From Pseudomonas gozinkensis (GTDB taxonomy: Bacteria > Pseudomonadota > Gammaproteobacteria > Pseudomonadales > Pseudomonadaceae), in assembly GCF_014863585.1 (NCBI RefSeq), contig NZ_CP062253.1, forward strand, positions 4,773,001-4,837,000: DNA of 64,000 nt, written 5' to 3'. Both the position numbers and the translations under genes were made by a program. The notes beneath the pieces were generated by a model that saw nothing but the letters and a program-made list of their open reading frames with translations, was not told where the DNA came from and made no database searches. Position 1 is the stretch's first letter. Each line of letters opens with the position of its first letter. Of this stretch, positions 8,668 through 17,110 are shown piece after piece.

Positions 8668-9147
8668 TTAGCCCTCGGCAAACTCGCGTAACACCTTGCC
8701 ATCCATGCGATAACGCACCCACTCTTCCTGCGGCTGGGCGCCGAGGGATTTGTAGAATTCGATGGCCGGGGTGTTCCAGTCCAGCACGCTCCATTCGAAG
8801 CGACCACAGTCGTTGGCGCAGGCGATTTTTGCGAGGTGACGCAACAGGGTTTTGCCGGCGCCGCCGCCCCGTTGTTCGGGGGTGATGTAGAGGTCTTCAA
8901 GGTACAGGCAGTTGCTGCCCAGCCAGGTCGAATAGCTGAAGAAGAACACCGCAAAACCGATCGGCAGACCGTCACGCAGGCAGATCAGACCGTGGGCCGT
9001 GGCGCCTTCGCTGAACAGGCTGCGCTCGATGTCGGCGACGCTGGCGATGACTTCGTGACGGGCCTTTTCGAAGTCTGCAAGTTCAGTGATGAACGCGAGG
9101 ATTTGCGGTGCATCGCTGGGGGTCGCCGGGCGGATTTCGATCGTCAT
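8668..9147 (-). CDS. GNAT-family N-acetyltransferase
   Basis: A 159-residue GCN5-related acetyltransferase. The acetyl-CoA pyrophosphate loop appears as QRGGGAGKTLLRHL, preceded by the strand LYLEDLYITPE. The C-terminal part (NTPAIEFYKSLGA) is typical of the spermidine acetyltransferase-like branch. The chosen ATG begins MTIEIRPA, a standard family start, with AAGG upstream; an earlier in-frame ATG has no support. It is divergent from the HD-domain gene. The substrate is probably a small amine or amino acid and cannot be fixed from sequence. Confidence 0.88.
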   Translation of the reverse strand: MTIEIRPATPSDAPQILAFITELADFEKARHEVIASVADIERSLFSEGATAHGLICLRDGLPIGFAVFFFSYSTWLGSNCLYLEDLYITPEQRGGGAGKTLLRHLAKIACANDCGRFEWSVLDWNTPAIEFYKSLGAQPQEEWVRYRMDGKVLREFAEG

Positions 9148-9258
9148 GGACGGGCCTTGTCGGAAAAAGGAAAACGCCATACTAAGGCGCCGCGCGGCGC
9201 TCGTCACATGGCAATCCACAGATTAGGCTAGCGCCGCCGAACACTCGAAAGGATGCCC

Positions 9259-9912
9259 ATGAACAACTTCGCTTTCTCGCCCCTTGTGGAACTCGCCACA
9301 GAACTGCTGCCCCACGCGCTGGAACCGTCGGAAGACGGCGCTCATGACCTGTCGCATTTGCAACGGGTCTGGCACAACGCGCGTACGTTGCAGGCGGAAG
9401 AAGGCGGCGACCTTGAGGTGTTGCTCGCGGCGGTGCTGCTGCACGATTGCGTCGCGGTAGAAAAGAACTCGCCACTGCGTTCACAGGCATCGCGTCTGGC
9501 GGCGGAAAAAGCCTCAAAGGTGCTGGCAAACCTGAACTGGCCCGAAGCAAAAATCGTCACCGTCATCCACGCCATCGAAGCCCACAGTTTTTCCGCCAAC
9601 ATCACCCCGCTAACCCTCGAAGCCCAGCTGATGCAGGACGCCGACCGTCTCGATTCACTCGGCATGCTCGGCGTCGCTCGCACCTTCTACACCGCCGGGC
9701 GCATGGGCAGCGCATTGTATGACCCGCACGATCCCGAGGCCCGGGAAAGGGACTACGACGACAAGCGATTCTGCCTCGATCATTTTCAGACCAAACTGCT
9801 GCACCTCGCCGACGGTTTCCAGACCGTTGCCGGTCAACGTCTGGCGCAAATCCGTCATCAACGCCTGAAGGGTTTCATGGAGCAATTCAAGGAAGAGATC
9901 GGCGTGGTCTGA
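9259..9912 (+). CDS. HD-domain phosphohydrolase
   Basis: A 217-residue cytoplasmic HD-superfamily metal-dependent hydrolase similar to YedJ/YpgQ-type proteins. The metal-binding residues are visible as H29-D30 and H33 (GAHDLSHLQRV) and H62-D63 (LLHDC), with a later Asp in the MQDADRLDSLG segment. Such enzymes hydrolyse phosphate bonds of nucleotides. The ATG at 9259 has GAAAGGA five bases upstream; the ATG at 9253 is too close to that site. It appears to be monocistronic. Confidence 0.88.
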   Translation: MNNFAFSPLVELATELLPHALEPSEDGAHDLSHLQRVWHNARTLQAEEGGDLEVLLAAVLLHDCVAVEKNSPLRSQASRLAAEKASKVLANLNWPEAKIVTVIHAIEAHSFSANITPLTLEAQLMQDADRLDSLGMLGVARTFYTAGRMGSALYDPHDPEARERDYDDKRFCLDHFQTKLLHLADGFQTVAGQRLAQIRHQRLKGFMEQFKEEIGVV

Positions 9913-10023
9913 AGGCGTTACTCCGGTCAATCACGATCCTGAGATCGGCAAGCTCAGACCTAAGCTGCGGGCATGACGTGTTAGATAGATGACGCTCAAT
10001 TTTTCCGGTCAAGGAACCGCGTC

Positions 10024-11220
10024 ATGCCTCAAGCAACACCCCAGGTCTCGGGCAAACTGTTCGGCCTGTTCTGCCTCGCCAGTTATCTGCTGTCGCTGTC
10101 TTATGGCGCGACGTTTTTGCTCTCGCTGCTGATCGGTTCTCGCGGCGGCAACGAGCATGACGCCGGCAGCGTGATCAGTGCGGCGATGCTCAGCACCTTC
10201 GTTGCGGTGCTGGTGTCCGGGCACCTGTCCGACTGGCTGGGTGCGGCGCGCTCGATTGCGCTGTTCGGGCTGTTGCTGGTGGCAGCGAGCCTGGGGTTTG
10301 CGATGACGCCGGGCTTCGGTCATCTGCTGTTGTTTTTCGGGTTGCTGCTCGGCTTGGGCTGGGGCGTGTTCTACACGCTGGGACCGATCATCGTTGCCAG
10401 TCTGGTAAGCCCGGCCCAGCGAGCGAAATACTTTGCGCTGCTGTCCGGCAGCATGATGACCGGGATCGGCAGCGGCCCGTTGCTCGGGCGTGCAGCGAGT
10501 GCGGTGGGGTTGCCGGTGACGTCAGCGTTCTATCTGGCGGCTGCGGCGAGCCTGATCGGCGTGCTGCTGTTCTGGCGTCTCGGTGCTCGGTTGAAAGGCA
10601 CACAGGCAACGTCAGCCGCCCGAATCTCATGTCAGGCGACTGCTCAGGTGCTCAGTTCCCGAGCACTGTTTCCAATCATCATGGTCGGTCTCGGCGGTTG
10701 CGTGTTCGGCGGGTTGTCGAGTTTCCAGACCAGCTACGCCGCCGCCCGTTCTCTGGACTATTCGCTGTTCTTTCTGGGCTTCATGAGCGCTGCGATCAGC
10801 AGCCGGATGTTGATCGCAGGCTATGTGGTCAAACGTGATCCGCTGCGCGCGTCGTGCCTGTTGTCGGGGTTGATGCTGGGCTCGATCGTGCTGTTCGCGT
10901 TCGGTGTACAAAGCGGTTTCAGCTACTTGCTGGCAGCGGTGATGCTCGGTGTTGGTTACGGCCTCACCTACTCGGTGATCAACGGGCTGGCAGCCAACGA
11001 AGCGCCGGTCGGCACCACGTCGCAAGCGTTGCTGCTGTTCAGTCTGGCGTACTTCATCGGGGTGTTCGGGTTCCCGCTGCTGGCCGGGAAAATCATCGTC
11101 GAGCACGGCATGTCGACGCTGTTGCTGACGGTTCTGGCGGTGGCGGCGTTGAACTGGACGATCACCGTCGGCCGCTTGCTGTGGCGGCGAATCACAGTAA
11201 AAAACGCGCTGACGAACTGA
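10024..11220 (+). CDS. MFS transporter
   Basis: A 398-residue major facilitator protein with about 12 hydrophobic helices and a GHLSDWLGAARS loop between helices 2 and 3, the standard MFS motif A position. The ATG follows AAGGAA. The sequence resembles drug or metabolite exporters of the CynX/YfcJ-like type, but I see nothing that fixes a substrate. It stands alone between an HD hydrolase and a small secreted protein. Confidence 0.85.
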   Translation: MPQATPQVSGKLFGLFCLASYLLSLSYGATFLLSLLIGSRGGNEHDAGSVISAAMLSTFVAVLVSGHLSDWLGAARSIALFGLLLVAASLGFAMTPGFGHLLLFFGLLLGLGWGVFYTLGPIIVASLVSPAQRAKYFALLSGSMMTGIGSGPLLGRAASAVGLPVTSAFYLAAAASLIGVLLFWRLGARLKGTQATSAARISCQATAQVLSSRALFPIIMVGLGGCVFGGLSSFQTSYAAARSLDYSLFFLGFMSAAISSRMLIAGYVVKRDPLRASCLLSGLMLGSIVLFAFGVQSGFSYLLAAVMLGVGYGLTYSVINGLAANEAPVGTTSQALLLFSLAYFIGVFGFPLLAGKIIVEHGMSTLLLTVLAVAALNWTITVGRLLWRRITVKNALTN

Positions 11221-11302
11221 ACCGTTCGTCGCTCATCCGGCACCTATGCGACGCGAGGGCGGCCCAAGATCAGGTAAGGATTCCAATCACTGGAGAAACC
11301 CC

Positions 11303-11632
11303 ATGATCTCGTCAAGGTTGACTGCTCTCGTTTTCGCCGCCCTGCTCTCTCCCGTGGCCTTCGCTGCGACGGCCACCGGAACCGGCCCAACCGATCCGGT
11401 CGAGCGCCCGAAAGCTCCGGCCATCCAGAGTGCCCCCGGCATGAACACCGATGGCTCGGGCGTCGAGAACGCCCTGCCACCCGCCACCGGCACCGACCCG
11501 CGCACCCAGGGCAACGACCCGGGACGCCAGGGCGGCACTTCCGGCAATCCGGTTCCGCCGGATAATTCCGGCTCCGGCATGGGCTCGAAAACCACCACCG
11601 GTGGCTCGGGTTCCGAGGGGGCCGGTCAGTAG
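11303..11632 (+). CDS. Small secreted low-complexity protein
   Basis: A 109-residue protein with a clear signal peptide (about 22 residues, ending AFA before ATATG). The mature part is low complexity, rich in Gly, Pro, Thr, Ser and Asn and nearly free of hydrophobic clusters, so it is probably disordered in the periplasm or outside. The ATG at 11303 follows GGAGAAACCCC. Its 3' end overlaps the 3' end of the convergent PfkB gene by 7 bp. Function unknown. Confidence 0.75.
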   Translation: MISSRLTALVFAALLSPVAFAATATGTGPTDPVERPKAPAIQSAPGMNTDGSGVENALPPATGTDPRTQGNDPGRQGGTSGNPVPPDNSGSGMGSKTTTGGSGSEGAGQ

Positions 11633-12555
11633 GCTGAAGATTCGCGGATCAGCGCATCGACTTCGGCAGTGCCCGGTGAGGTCGCCGGGCCCCAGCGGGT
11701 GACGGCCAACGCGGCGGCGGCATTGGCGCGACGGGCGGCTTCGTGAGCCGTCAGTCCTTGCGCCAATCCAGCGACGAACACGCCTGCATGCGCATCGCCT
11801 GCGCCGTTGCTGTCCACGGCCTGCACCTTGAAACCCGGCACATGCTGGCGCTCGCCGCGTTGATGAATCCAGCAACCCTGCGGGCCGTCGCGCACCACCA
11901 TCAGCACATCCTGCGGCAAATGCACGACCAACCGGTCCAACGCGGTTTCGATGTCCGTCGCGCCAGTGAAACGCAATGCCTCGACGCTGTTGCTGGTCCA
12001 CACATCGATGCGCGGCAGCAACGCCTGCATCATCGGTGAGTCCGGCGACTCCACCAGCGGACCCGGATCGAACACCACGCTGATCGTCTTCGGCAGCGCC
12101 AGCGTCCAGTCCAGCAAAGCCTGTGCCTTGCCGCTGTGCAGCAGGCTGTAGCCGCTGACGTAGACAAAGTCCCCCGACTCGGCCGCAACGCTGTTCAGCT
12201 CCGCCGTCGTGACCTCTCCTTCAGCGCCGATGTAGGAAATGAAACTGCGCTCGGCCGACGCATCGGTCAGCGCCACGCAGATGCCGGTGTCGCGCTCTGC
12301 AGGCTGGTCGATGCCGATGCGGATGCCTTCGGCGTTCATCGCCTGCCGTGCCAGTTCGCCGAAACGACCATTGCCATGGCGGCCGAGATAGACCACCGGC
12401 AAGCCATTGCGCGCGGCGGCAGCCATGACATTGAAGCCGCCGCCGGCTTCGAAACTGGCGGACTGCGCCAGCACGTCACCACCGATTTTCGGCAGCGCGT
12501 CCACGGCCATGACCAGGTCGATGATGACCTGGCCGGTGTGCAACATCTTAGGCAT
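11626..12555 (-). CDS. PfkB-family carbohydrate/nucleoside kinase (YegV-like)
   Basis: A 309-residue ribokinase-family kinase. The N-terminal substrate motif (GGDVLAQSASFEAGGGFNVMAAAARNG) and the C-terminal anion hole with catalytic Asp (SNGAGDAHAG) are both present. The chosen ATG overlaps the last codons of the NCS1 permease gene by 8 bp, so the two are coupled. With the ADP-ribosylglycohydrolase-fold gene and a GntR/UTRA regulator in the same run, it resembles YegV of the E. coli yegTUVW cluster. The likely substrate is a nucleoside or a ribose moiety released by the neighbouring hydrolase; this is an inference. Confidence 0.88.
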   Translation of the reverse strand: MPKMLHTGQVIIDLVMAVDALPKIGGDVLAQSASFEAGGGFNVMAAAARNGLPVVYLGRHGNGRFGELARQAMNAEGIRIGIDQPAERDTGICVALTDASAERSFISYIGAEGEVTTAELNSVAAESGDFVYVSGYSLLHSGKAQALLDWTLALPKTISVVFDPGPLVESPDSPMMQALLPRIDVWTSNSVEALRFTGATDIETALDRLVVHLPQDVLMVVRDGPQGCWIHQRGERQHVPGFKVQAVDSNGAGDAHAGVFVAGLAQGLTAHEAARRANAAAALAVTRWGPATSPGTAEVDALIRESSAY

Positions 12556-14014
12556 GAGCATTCTCGGTTTGCGCGGCGCGGCGGTCTTTCGCCCCGCCGA
12601 GTACGAAGTAAATGCCGCCGGCGACCACAAAGGTCACGATCCAGCCGAGGCCGTTGTGGCCCAGCCACGAGTCGGACAGGAAGCCCTTGAACCAGACATT
12701 TTCAGCCGTGGTGCCGATGGTGGTGAAACTGAAGCCCAGCACGATTGCAATCGCCCATGCGCCGAAAGCGCGCCACTCGATGCCGCCGCTGTACCAGTAG
12801 GCGCTGCTCGGGCTGACGTCGAGCAGGTCTTTCGGGCTGTAGTAGTGACGGTGAATCAGGTCGACCACGAAGATCCCGACCCACGCAGTGATCGGCACCG
12901 CCAGCAGGGAAATGAAGGTAATGAACGGACCGTAGAAGCTGTCGGCGATCAGCATGAAGTAGATCGAACCGGCGAAGATCGCAACGATATCGACCACTAC
13001 CGCGTACACACGCTTGACCTTCAGGCCGAGGGTCAGCGTGGTCAGACCGGCGGAGTACACCGACAGGTTGTTCGACAGCAGCAGGCCACCGAATGCGGTG
13101 ATCAGGTACGGCACGGCCATCCAGGTCGGCAGCATGTCGCGGATCGCCACGATCGGGTCGGTCGCCGAAGCGAGGTCGTTGTTGCCCACCGACAGCAGGC
13201 CGCCGAGGGTGATCAACAGCACCAATGGAATCCCCGCGCCGAACGCTGCCGAAGCGACCAGGCGCACGGCTTTGACGCTGCGATGCTGATAGCGCGACAT
13301 GTCCGCGCCAGCGTTGGCCCAGCCAATCCCGGTGCCGGCCGCCATGGTGCCGATGCCGATGATCATCGCGCTCATCGGCGCCGGCGTGGCGTTGAATACC
13401 GCGCTCCAGTCGATGGTCGCGCAGAGGAAGCCGCCGACCAGAATGTTCAGCGCGCCGAATACGTAGGTCGCCCACTTCTGGATCACCAGCAAGGTGGCGT
13501 GGCCAAGGCCAGATACCGACAGGGTCAGCAGCACGAAAATCGCGATGAAGATCAGGGTCAGCACCGGTGCGCTTTTGGCTTCAACCGGCGAGCCGAACAG
13601 GATCGAGCACAGCGACAACAGCACAAACGCCGCAGTCGTGGTGTTCACTGTTTCCCAGCCCAGGCGCGACATCAGCGAGACCAGCGTCGGGCCGATATTG
13701 CCGCGCACACCGAAGATCGCCCGGGACAGAGTCAGGCTCGGCGCACGACCGCGGCGACCGGCAATCGAGATGATCCCCACCACCGCGAACGAACCGGCAG
13801 CGCCGAGGATCGCGACGATGATCGCTTGCCAGATCGCCAGGCCGCGAAACGCCACCAGCGTGGCGCCCAGCGGCAGGCCGAGGATGGAAATGTTGGCGGC
13901 GAACCAGACCCAGAACAGTTGCAGCGGATGGCCGTTGCACTCGCCTTCCGGCACCGGTTCGATGCCACGGGTTTCCAGTTGCCCGACGCTTTGCCCGGCG
14001 TTCGATGAACTCAT
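12548..14014 (-). CDS. NCS1-family nucleobase/nucleoside permease
   Basis: A 488-residue, roughly 12-helix membrane protein of the nucleobase:cation symporter-1 family (purine-cytosine permease type). It includes the early segment PRAIFGVRGN and the mid-protein SRYQHRSVKAV region typical of CodB-like carriers. The ATG follows AGGAGCATTTTTC. It sits between the ADP-ribosylglycohydrolase-fold gene (with a REP pair between them) and the PfkB gene. E. coli has YegT, an unrelated nucleoside/H+ symporter, in the corresponding position. Likely role: import of a base or modified nucleoside processed by the neighbours. Confidence 0.88.
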   Translation of the reverse strand: MSSSNAGQSVGQLETRGIEPVPEGECNGHPLQLFWVWFAANISILGLPLGATLVAFRGLAIWQAIIVAILGAAGSFAVVGIISIAGRRGRAPSLTLSRAIFGVRGNIGPTLVSLMSRLGWETVNTTTAAFVLLSLCSILFGSPVEAKSAPVLTLIFIAIFVLLTLSVSGLGHATLLVIQKWATYVFGALNILVGGFLCATIDWSAVFNATPAPMSAMIIGIGTMAAGTGIGWANAGADMSRYQHRSVKAVRLVASAAFGAGIPLVLLITLGGLLSVGNNDLASATDPIVAIRDMLPTWMAVPYLITAFGGLLLSNNLSVYSAGLTTLTLGLKVKRVYAVVVDIVAIFAGSIYFMLIADSFYGPFITFISLLAVPITAWVGIFVVDLIHRHYYSPKDLLDVSPSSAYWYSGGIEWRAFGAWAIAIVLGFSFTTIGTTAENVWFKGFLSDSWLGHNGLGWIVTFVVAGGIYFVLGGAKDRRAAQTENAHA

Positions 14015-14140
14015 GAAAAATGCTCCTGTTTGCCTTTATTGTGGTTGTGGCAATGACGCAGAACGACAAGACATCCCGCCCGTCCTGGGCCTGTCTGCGC
14101 GATCCATTGCGGGTGAATATTCAGGATTTTTGGTGCGCCC

Positions 14141-14222
14141 ATCGCTGGCAAGCCAGCTCCCACAGGGACTGTGCAAGTCTCAAGGTTCACTTCGAACCTG
14201 TGGGAGCTGGCTTGCCAGCGAT
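14141..14222. repeat. REP pair (GCTGGC type) inside the yeg-like operon
   Basis: Two inverted REP copies, at 14141-14164 and 14199-14222, sharing the GGGAGCTGGCTTGCCAGCGA core with the pair at 3031-3119. They lie between the permease start and the glycohydrolase stop, and could uncouple expression of the two halves of the operon. Confidence 0.9.
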
Positions 14223-14235
14223 GGCGTCAGTCCAA

Positions 14236-15234
14236 TCAGCGCAGGGCCAAAAGTCCCTGCACCAACGGTTCCAGCTCCAGATCGTTGACGGCTTTGACGG
14301 TTTCAATCATCGGCGCCGGCCAGCTCTGCAGGCCCAGGCAGGCCCCGAGCATGGCGCCGAGAATCGCCGCGATCGTGTCGGTGTCGCCACCCAGGCTCGC
14401 GGCCATGCACAGCGCATCGAACGGCGTCATTTCACCGACCGCGACTTGCTGCGCGAGGGCGAACGACACCACCACCGATTCCTGCGACGCCACCGAGGTG
14501 CCGATCACGTCGTACAGCAGATCCGCGAGCAACACCGGGTCGCTTTCGACACTGATGCTGCGCGCCCAACTGATCCGCGAGGCGATACGCCCACCGGCCA
14601 CCCAGTGCCCGTGAGACTCCGCTTGCTGGGCGATCTGCTGACCGAGGTTCAGCGCCTCGCCCAAGTCCAGGCCGTTGATCCCGGCAGAAACCACCGCCGC
14701 CACCGCCGCCGCGCTGGAAATCCCCAGCGTGGTGTTGTGAGTGACCTGACAGGCCTGCACCACCGCTGCGATAAAGCGCTCGGGGTCGGCGACATTCGCT
14801 GCGATTCCCACCGGGGTGATGCGCATCGCGGCGCCGTTGGTGGTGCCGTAGCGGCCAGCCTCTTCGGGCGAATGGCCGGCGAGGATCATTTCGATTGCGC
14901 GTTTGGTCGAGGGGCCGAGCAAGTCCTGCGAGCCCTTGGCCTGCATCTCGGCTTCCCATTCGATCAACCGTTGCGCAAGCACCGCCGGTTCGATCCGGCC
15001 CTTGCCTTCGACCAATAACTCGCCGACCAGAATCGCCTGTTCGGTGTCATCGGTGATCGATCCCTTGGGCATGTTCGCGGCAATCGGCTGCAAGGGGCCG
15101 GCGTCTTGCAGATCGGTGATCTGGCCGAAGCGCTGCTTGATGGTTTCGCGGTTGAGGGATTGGGTCGGCATGCCCAGCGCGTCGCCGAGGGCCAGGCCGT
15201 AAAACGCGCCCAAGGCACGGTCGAGGGCGGTCAT
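14236..15234 (-). CDS. ADP-ribosylglycohydrolase-fold enzyme (YegU-like)
   Basis: A 332-residue protein of the ADP-ribosylglycohydrolase/dinitrogenase-reductase-activating family. The two magnesium-binding signatures are present: TDDT at residues 61-64 and GGDTDT at 282-287. The N-terminal GALLGLALGDALGMP-like segment is also typical. Members cleave N-glycosidic bonds to ribose, though many act on small molecules. The ATG at 15234 overlaps the GntR stop (ATGA). The set regulator, hydrolase, transporter and kinase matches E. coli yegTUVW, whose physiological substrate I do not know. A nucleoside-like substrate fits the PfkB and NCS1 partners. Confidence 0.88.
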   Translation of the reverse strand: MTALDRALGAFYGLALGDALGMPTQSLNRETIKQRFGQITDLQDAGPLQPIAANMPKGSITDDTEQAILVGELLVEGKGRIEPAVLAQRLIEWEAEMQAKGSQDLLGPSTKRAIEMILAGHSPEEAGRYGTTNGAAMRITPVGIAANVADPERFIAAVVQACQVTHNTTLGISSAAAVAAVVSAGINGLDLGEALNLGQQIAQQAESHGHWVAGGRIASRISWARSISVESDPVLLADLLYDVIGTSVASQESVVVSFALAQQVAVGEMTPFDALCMAASLGGDTDTIAAILGAMLGACLGLQSWPAPMIETVKAVNDLELEPLVQGLLALR

Positions 15235-15944
15235 TTTGATTCTCCAAATTGCAGGTGCAGACGGAAGTGCACCGGGTCGAGCAGGCTTTCGACCTGTTCC
15301 ATGAAGCGGTTCTGCCGGTCGTAGGTGGTGCGCAACGCCTTGAGGAACACCGTGCCTTCCGGACGGCCGAGCAGTTCGGCGTCCATCGCGTTGAGCGGTT
15401 CGGCGCCGATCCATTGATCGCCGCGCTCACCGACGTACCCGTAGGCGGCCAAGGTGATGGTCAGGGAGTTGTCGATCAGGCCGACCCGCGGCAGGCTTTC
15501 CAGGCCTCCGGTGGCGGGCATCAGAGAGCGTTCGAGGGACACCGCCGTGCCGTCGTTGGAGCGTCGGCGGCGCTCGAGAAGAATGAATTGATCGGAGCCG
15601 AAACGCGGAAGCAAATCCTCGCGGGTCACGGCCTCCAGACGCAGCACATCGGTATTGATCAACGCCCCGCTGTCGGCGAGGGCCTGGGCCCAGCCGCTGC
15701 GCTGGTCGAGCACCACCCCGTCGAAGGTGACGATGGAACCGACCCCGCTTTGCGTGGCGATGTAATTGCGCCGCTTCAGTTCGGCCAGCGCTTCGCGCAA
15801 CGTGCCACGGCTGACGTTGAATTCCTGAGCCAACTGATGCTCGCCGGGCAATAGAAAGCCGTCCTCCATGAGGCCGCTTTCGATGCGTCGGACGAGCTCG
15901 TCGACCACCCGTTGTTTCTTGTCAAATCGTACCTGTCTAATCAT
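15231..15944 (-). CDS. GntR-family regulator with UTRA domain (YegW-like)
   Basis: A 237-residue GntR/HutC-type regulator. It has an N-terminal winged helix (about residues 8-75, recognition segment SRGTLREALAELKRR) and a C-terminal UTRA ligand-binding domain (about 90-235). The ATG at 15944 is chosen over the TTG two codons earlier. No strong ribosome site is visible. It is the first gene of the operon and overlaps the next by 4 bp, so it is probably autoregulated. The ligand is likely a sugar or nucleoside related to the pathway substrate. Confidence 0.87.
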   Translation of the reverse strand: MIRQVRFDKKQRVVDELVRRIESGLMEDGFLLPGEHQLAQEFNVSRGTLREALAELKRRNYIATQSGVGSIVTFDGVVLDQRSGWAQALADSGALINTDVLRLEAVTREDLLPRFGSDQFILLERRRRSNDGTAVSLERSLMPATGGLESLPRVGLIDNSLTITLAAYGYVGERGDQWIGAEPLNAMDAELLGRPEGTVFLKALRTTYDRQNRFMEQVESLLDPVHFRLHLQFGESK

Positions 15945-16028
15945 GTACAAATTGATAACCGAAACAGGACAGAGCGAGCAAGGAGTATTTATCTGGAAGT
16001 GACGGAAGGTTCGGTAGACAGGATGAAC

Positions 16029-16117
16029 TGTGGGAGCGAGCTTGCTCGCGATAAGGCCTGAACATCCAACATCAGAGTGCCGGATCTACCTCTATCGCGA
16101 GCAAGCTCGCTCCCACA
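16029..16117. repeat. REP pair (GCGAGC type) between araH and the GntR promoter region
   Basis: Inverted REP copies at 16029-16052 and 16094-16117 with the core GGGAGCGAGCTTGCTCGCGA, a different core variant from the pairs at 3031 and 14141. They occupy most of the 185-bp space between the araH stop (16130) and the GntR start (15944). They lie downstream of araH, so they may stabilise the 3' end of the ara mRNA. Confidence 0.9.
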
Positions 16118-16129
16118 GGGTATTGCGGA

Positions 16130-17101
16130 TTACCGTTGTTTCAGACGGTCGATAACCACAGCCAACAGCAAAATCGAACCACGAATCACATACTGATAAA
16201 ACGTGTCGATATTCTTCAGGTTCATCGCATTCTCGATAATCGCCAGAATCAGCACCCCGGCGATCACATGCCGGATCATCCCGATCCCGCCACTCAGCGA
16301 CACCCCGCCCAGCACGCAGGCCGAAATCACCGTCAGCTCAAACCCCTGCCCGATCATCGGCTGCCCGGAAGTCATCCGCGACGCCAGAATCACCCCCGCC
16401 AGCGCACCAATCACCCCATGCACCGCGAAGATGATGATCTTCGTGCGATCAACATTCACCCCTGCCAGCAACGCCGCTTCCTGGTTGCCACCGATGGCCA
16501 TGGTGTTGCGCCCGTAGGTCGTGTAGTTCAGCAACCAGCCGAAAAACAAGAAGCAGACAATGGTGATCAGGATCGGCACCGGCACGCCGAACAACTGGCC
16601 GTTGCCGAACACGAAGAACGATTCCTGGGACACGCCCACCGCTTTGCCATTGGCAAAAATGTAGGCCAGGCCACGGACGATCTGCATGGTCGCCAGCGTC
16701 GTGATCAACGCATTGACCCGCAACTTGGCGATCACGATGCCGTTGATCAGGCCGACGATCAGGCCCATCACCAGCGCGGCGCTGACGCCGAGAAACACGC
16801 TGTTGGTATCGCGCATCACCACCGCCGCAACCACCCCGGCGCAGGCAATTACCGAACCCACGGACAGGTCGAAATGCCCCGACGCCAGGCAGTACAACAT
16901 GGTGCACGCGGCGATCCCGGTGGTGGAAATCGCCAGGCCCAGGCCGCGCATGTTCAGCGGTGACAGGAAGTTATCGATCAGCAAGGTACAGGCGAGAAAG
17001 ATCCCGACCGCCGCCAGCAACATCACCCAGTCATCGAGGAAGCGCCGCATATCCAGAGGCTTGCGCTCGGTCGGCAGGGTTTCGTTTTGGGTTGTCATCA
17101 T
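16130..17101 (-). CDS. araH: Sugar ABC transporter permease, AraH-like
   Basis: A 323-residue inner-membrane permease of the ribose/arabinose/galactose ABC family, with about 8-10 hydrophobic segments and the conserved ASGHFDLSVGSVIA motif. It closely resembles E. coli AraH. The ATG at 17101 is chosen because GAGAGGTG lies at proper distance; a GTG two codons earlier is possible. It begins 9 bp after the araG stop. It probably imports L-arabinose and/or D-galactose with AraF and AraG. Confidence 0.92.
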   Translation of the reverse strand: MMTTQNETLPTERKPLDMRRFLDDWVMLLAAVGIFLACTLLIDNFLSPLNMRGLGLAISTTGIAACTMLYCLASGHFDLSVGSVIACAGVVAAVVMRDTNSVFLGVSAALVMGLIVGLINGIVIAKLRVNALITTLATMQIVRGLAYIFANGKAVGVSQESFFVFGNGQLFGVPVPILITIVCFLFFGWLLNYTTYGRNTMAIGGNQEAALLAGVNVDRTKIIIFAVHGVIGALAGVILASRMTSGQPMIGQGFELTVISACVLGGVSLSGGIGMIRHVIAGVLILAIIENAMNLKNIDTFYQYVIRGSILLLAVVIDRLKQR

Positions 17102-17110
17102 AGTCACCTC

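Noticed and set aside
12407..14008. A 533-codon frame opposite the NCS1 permease
   Set aside because: Arg/Gln/His-rich antisense shadow of a clear membrane transporter gene.
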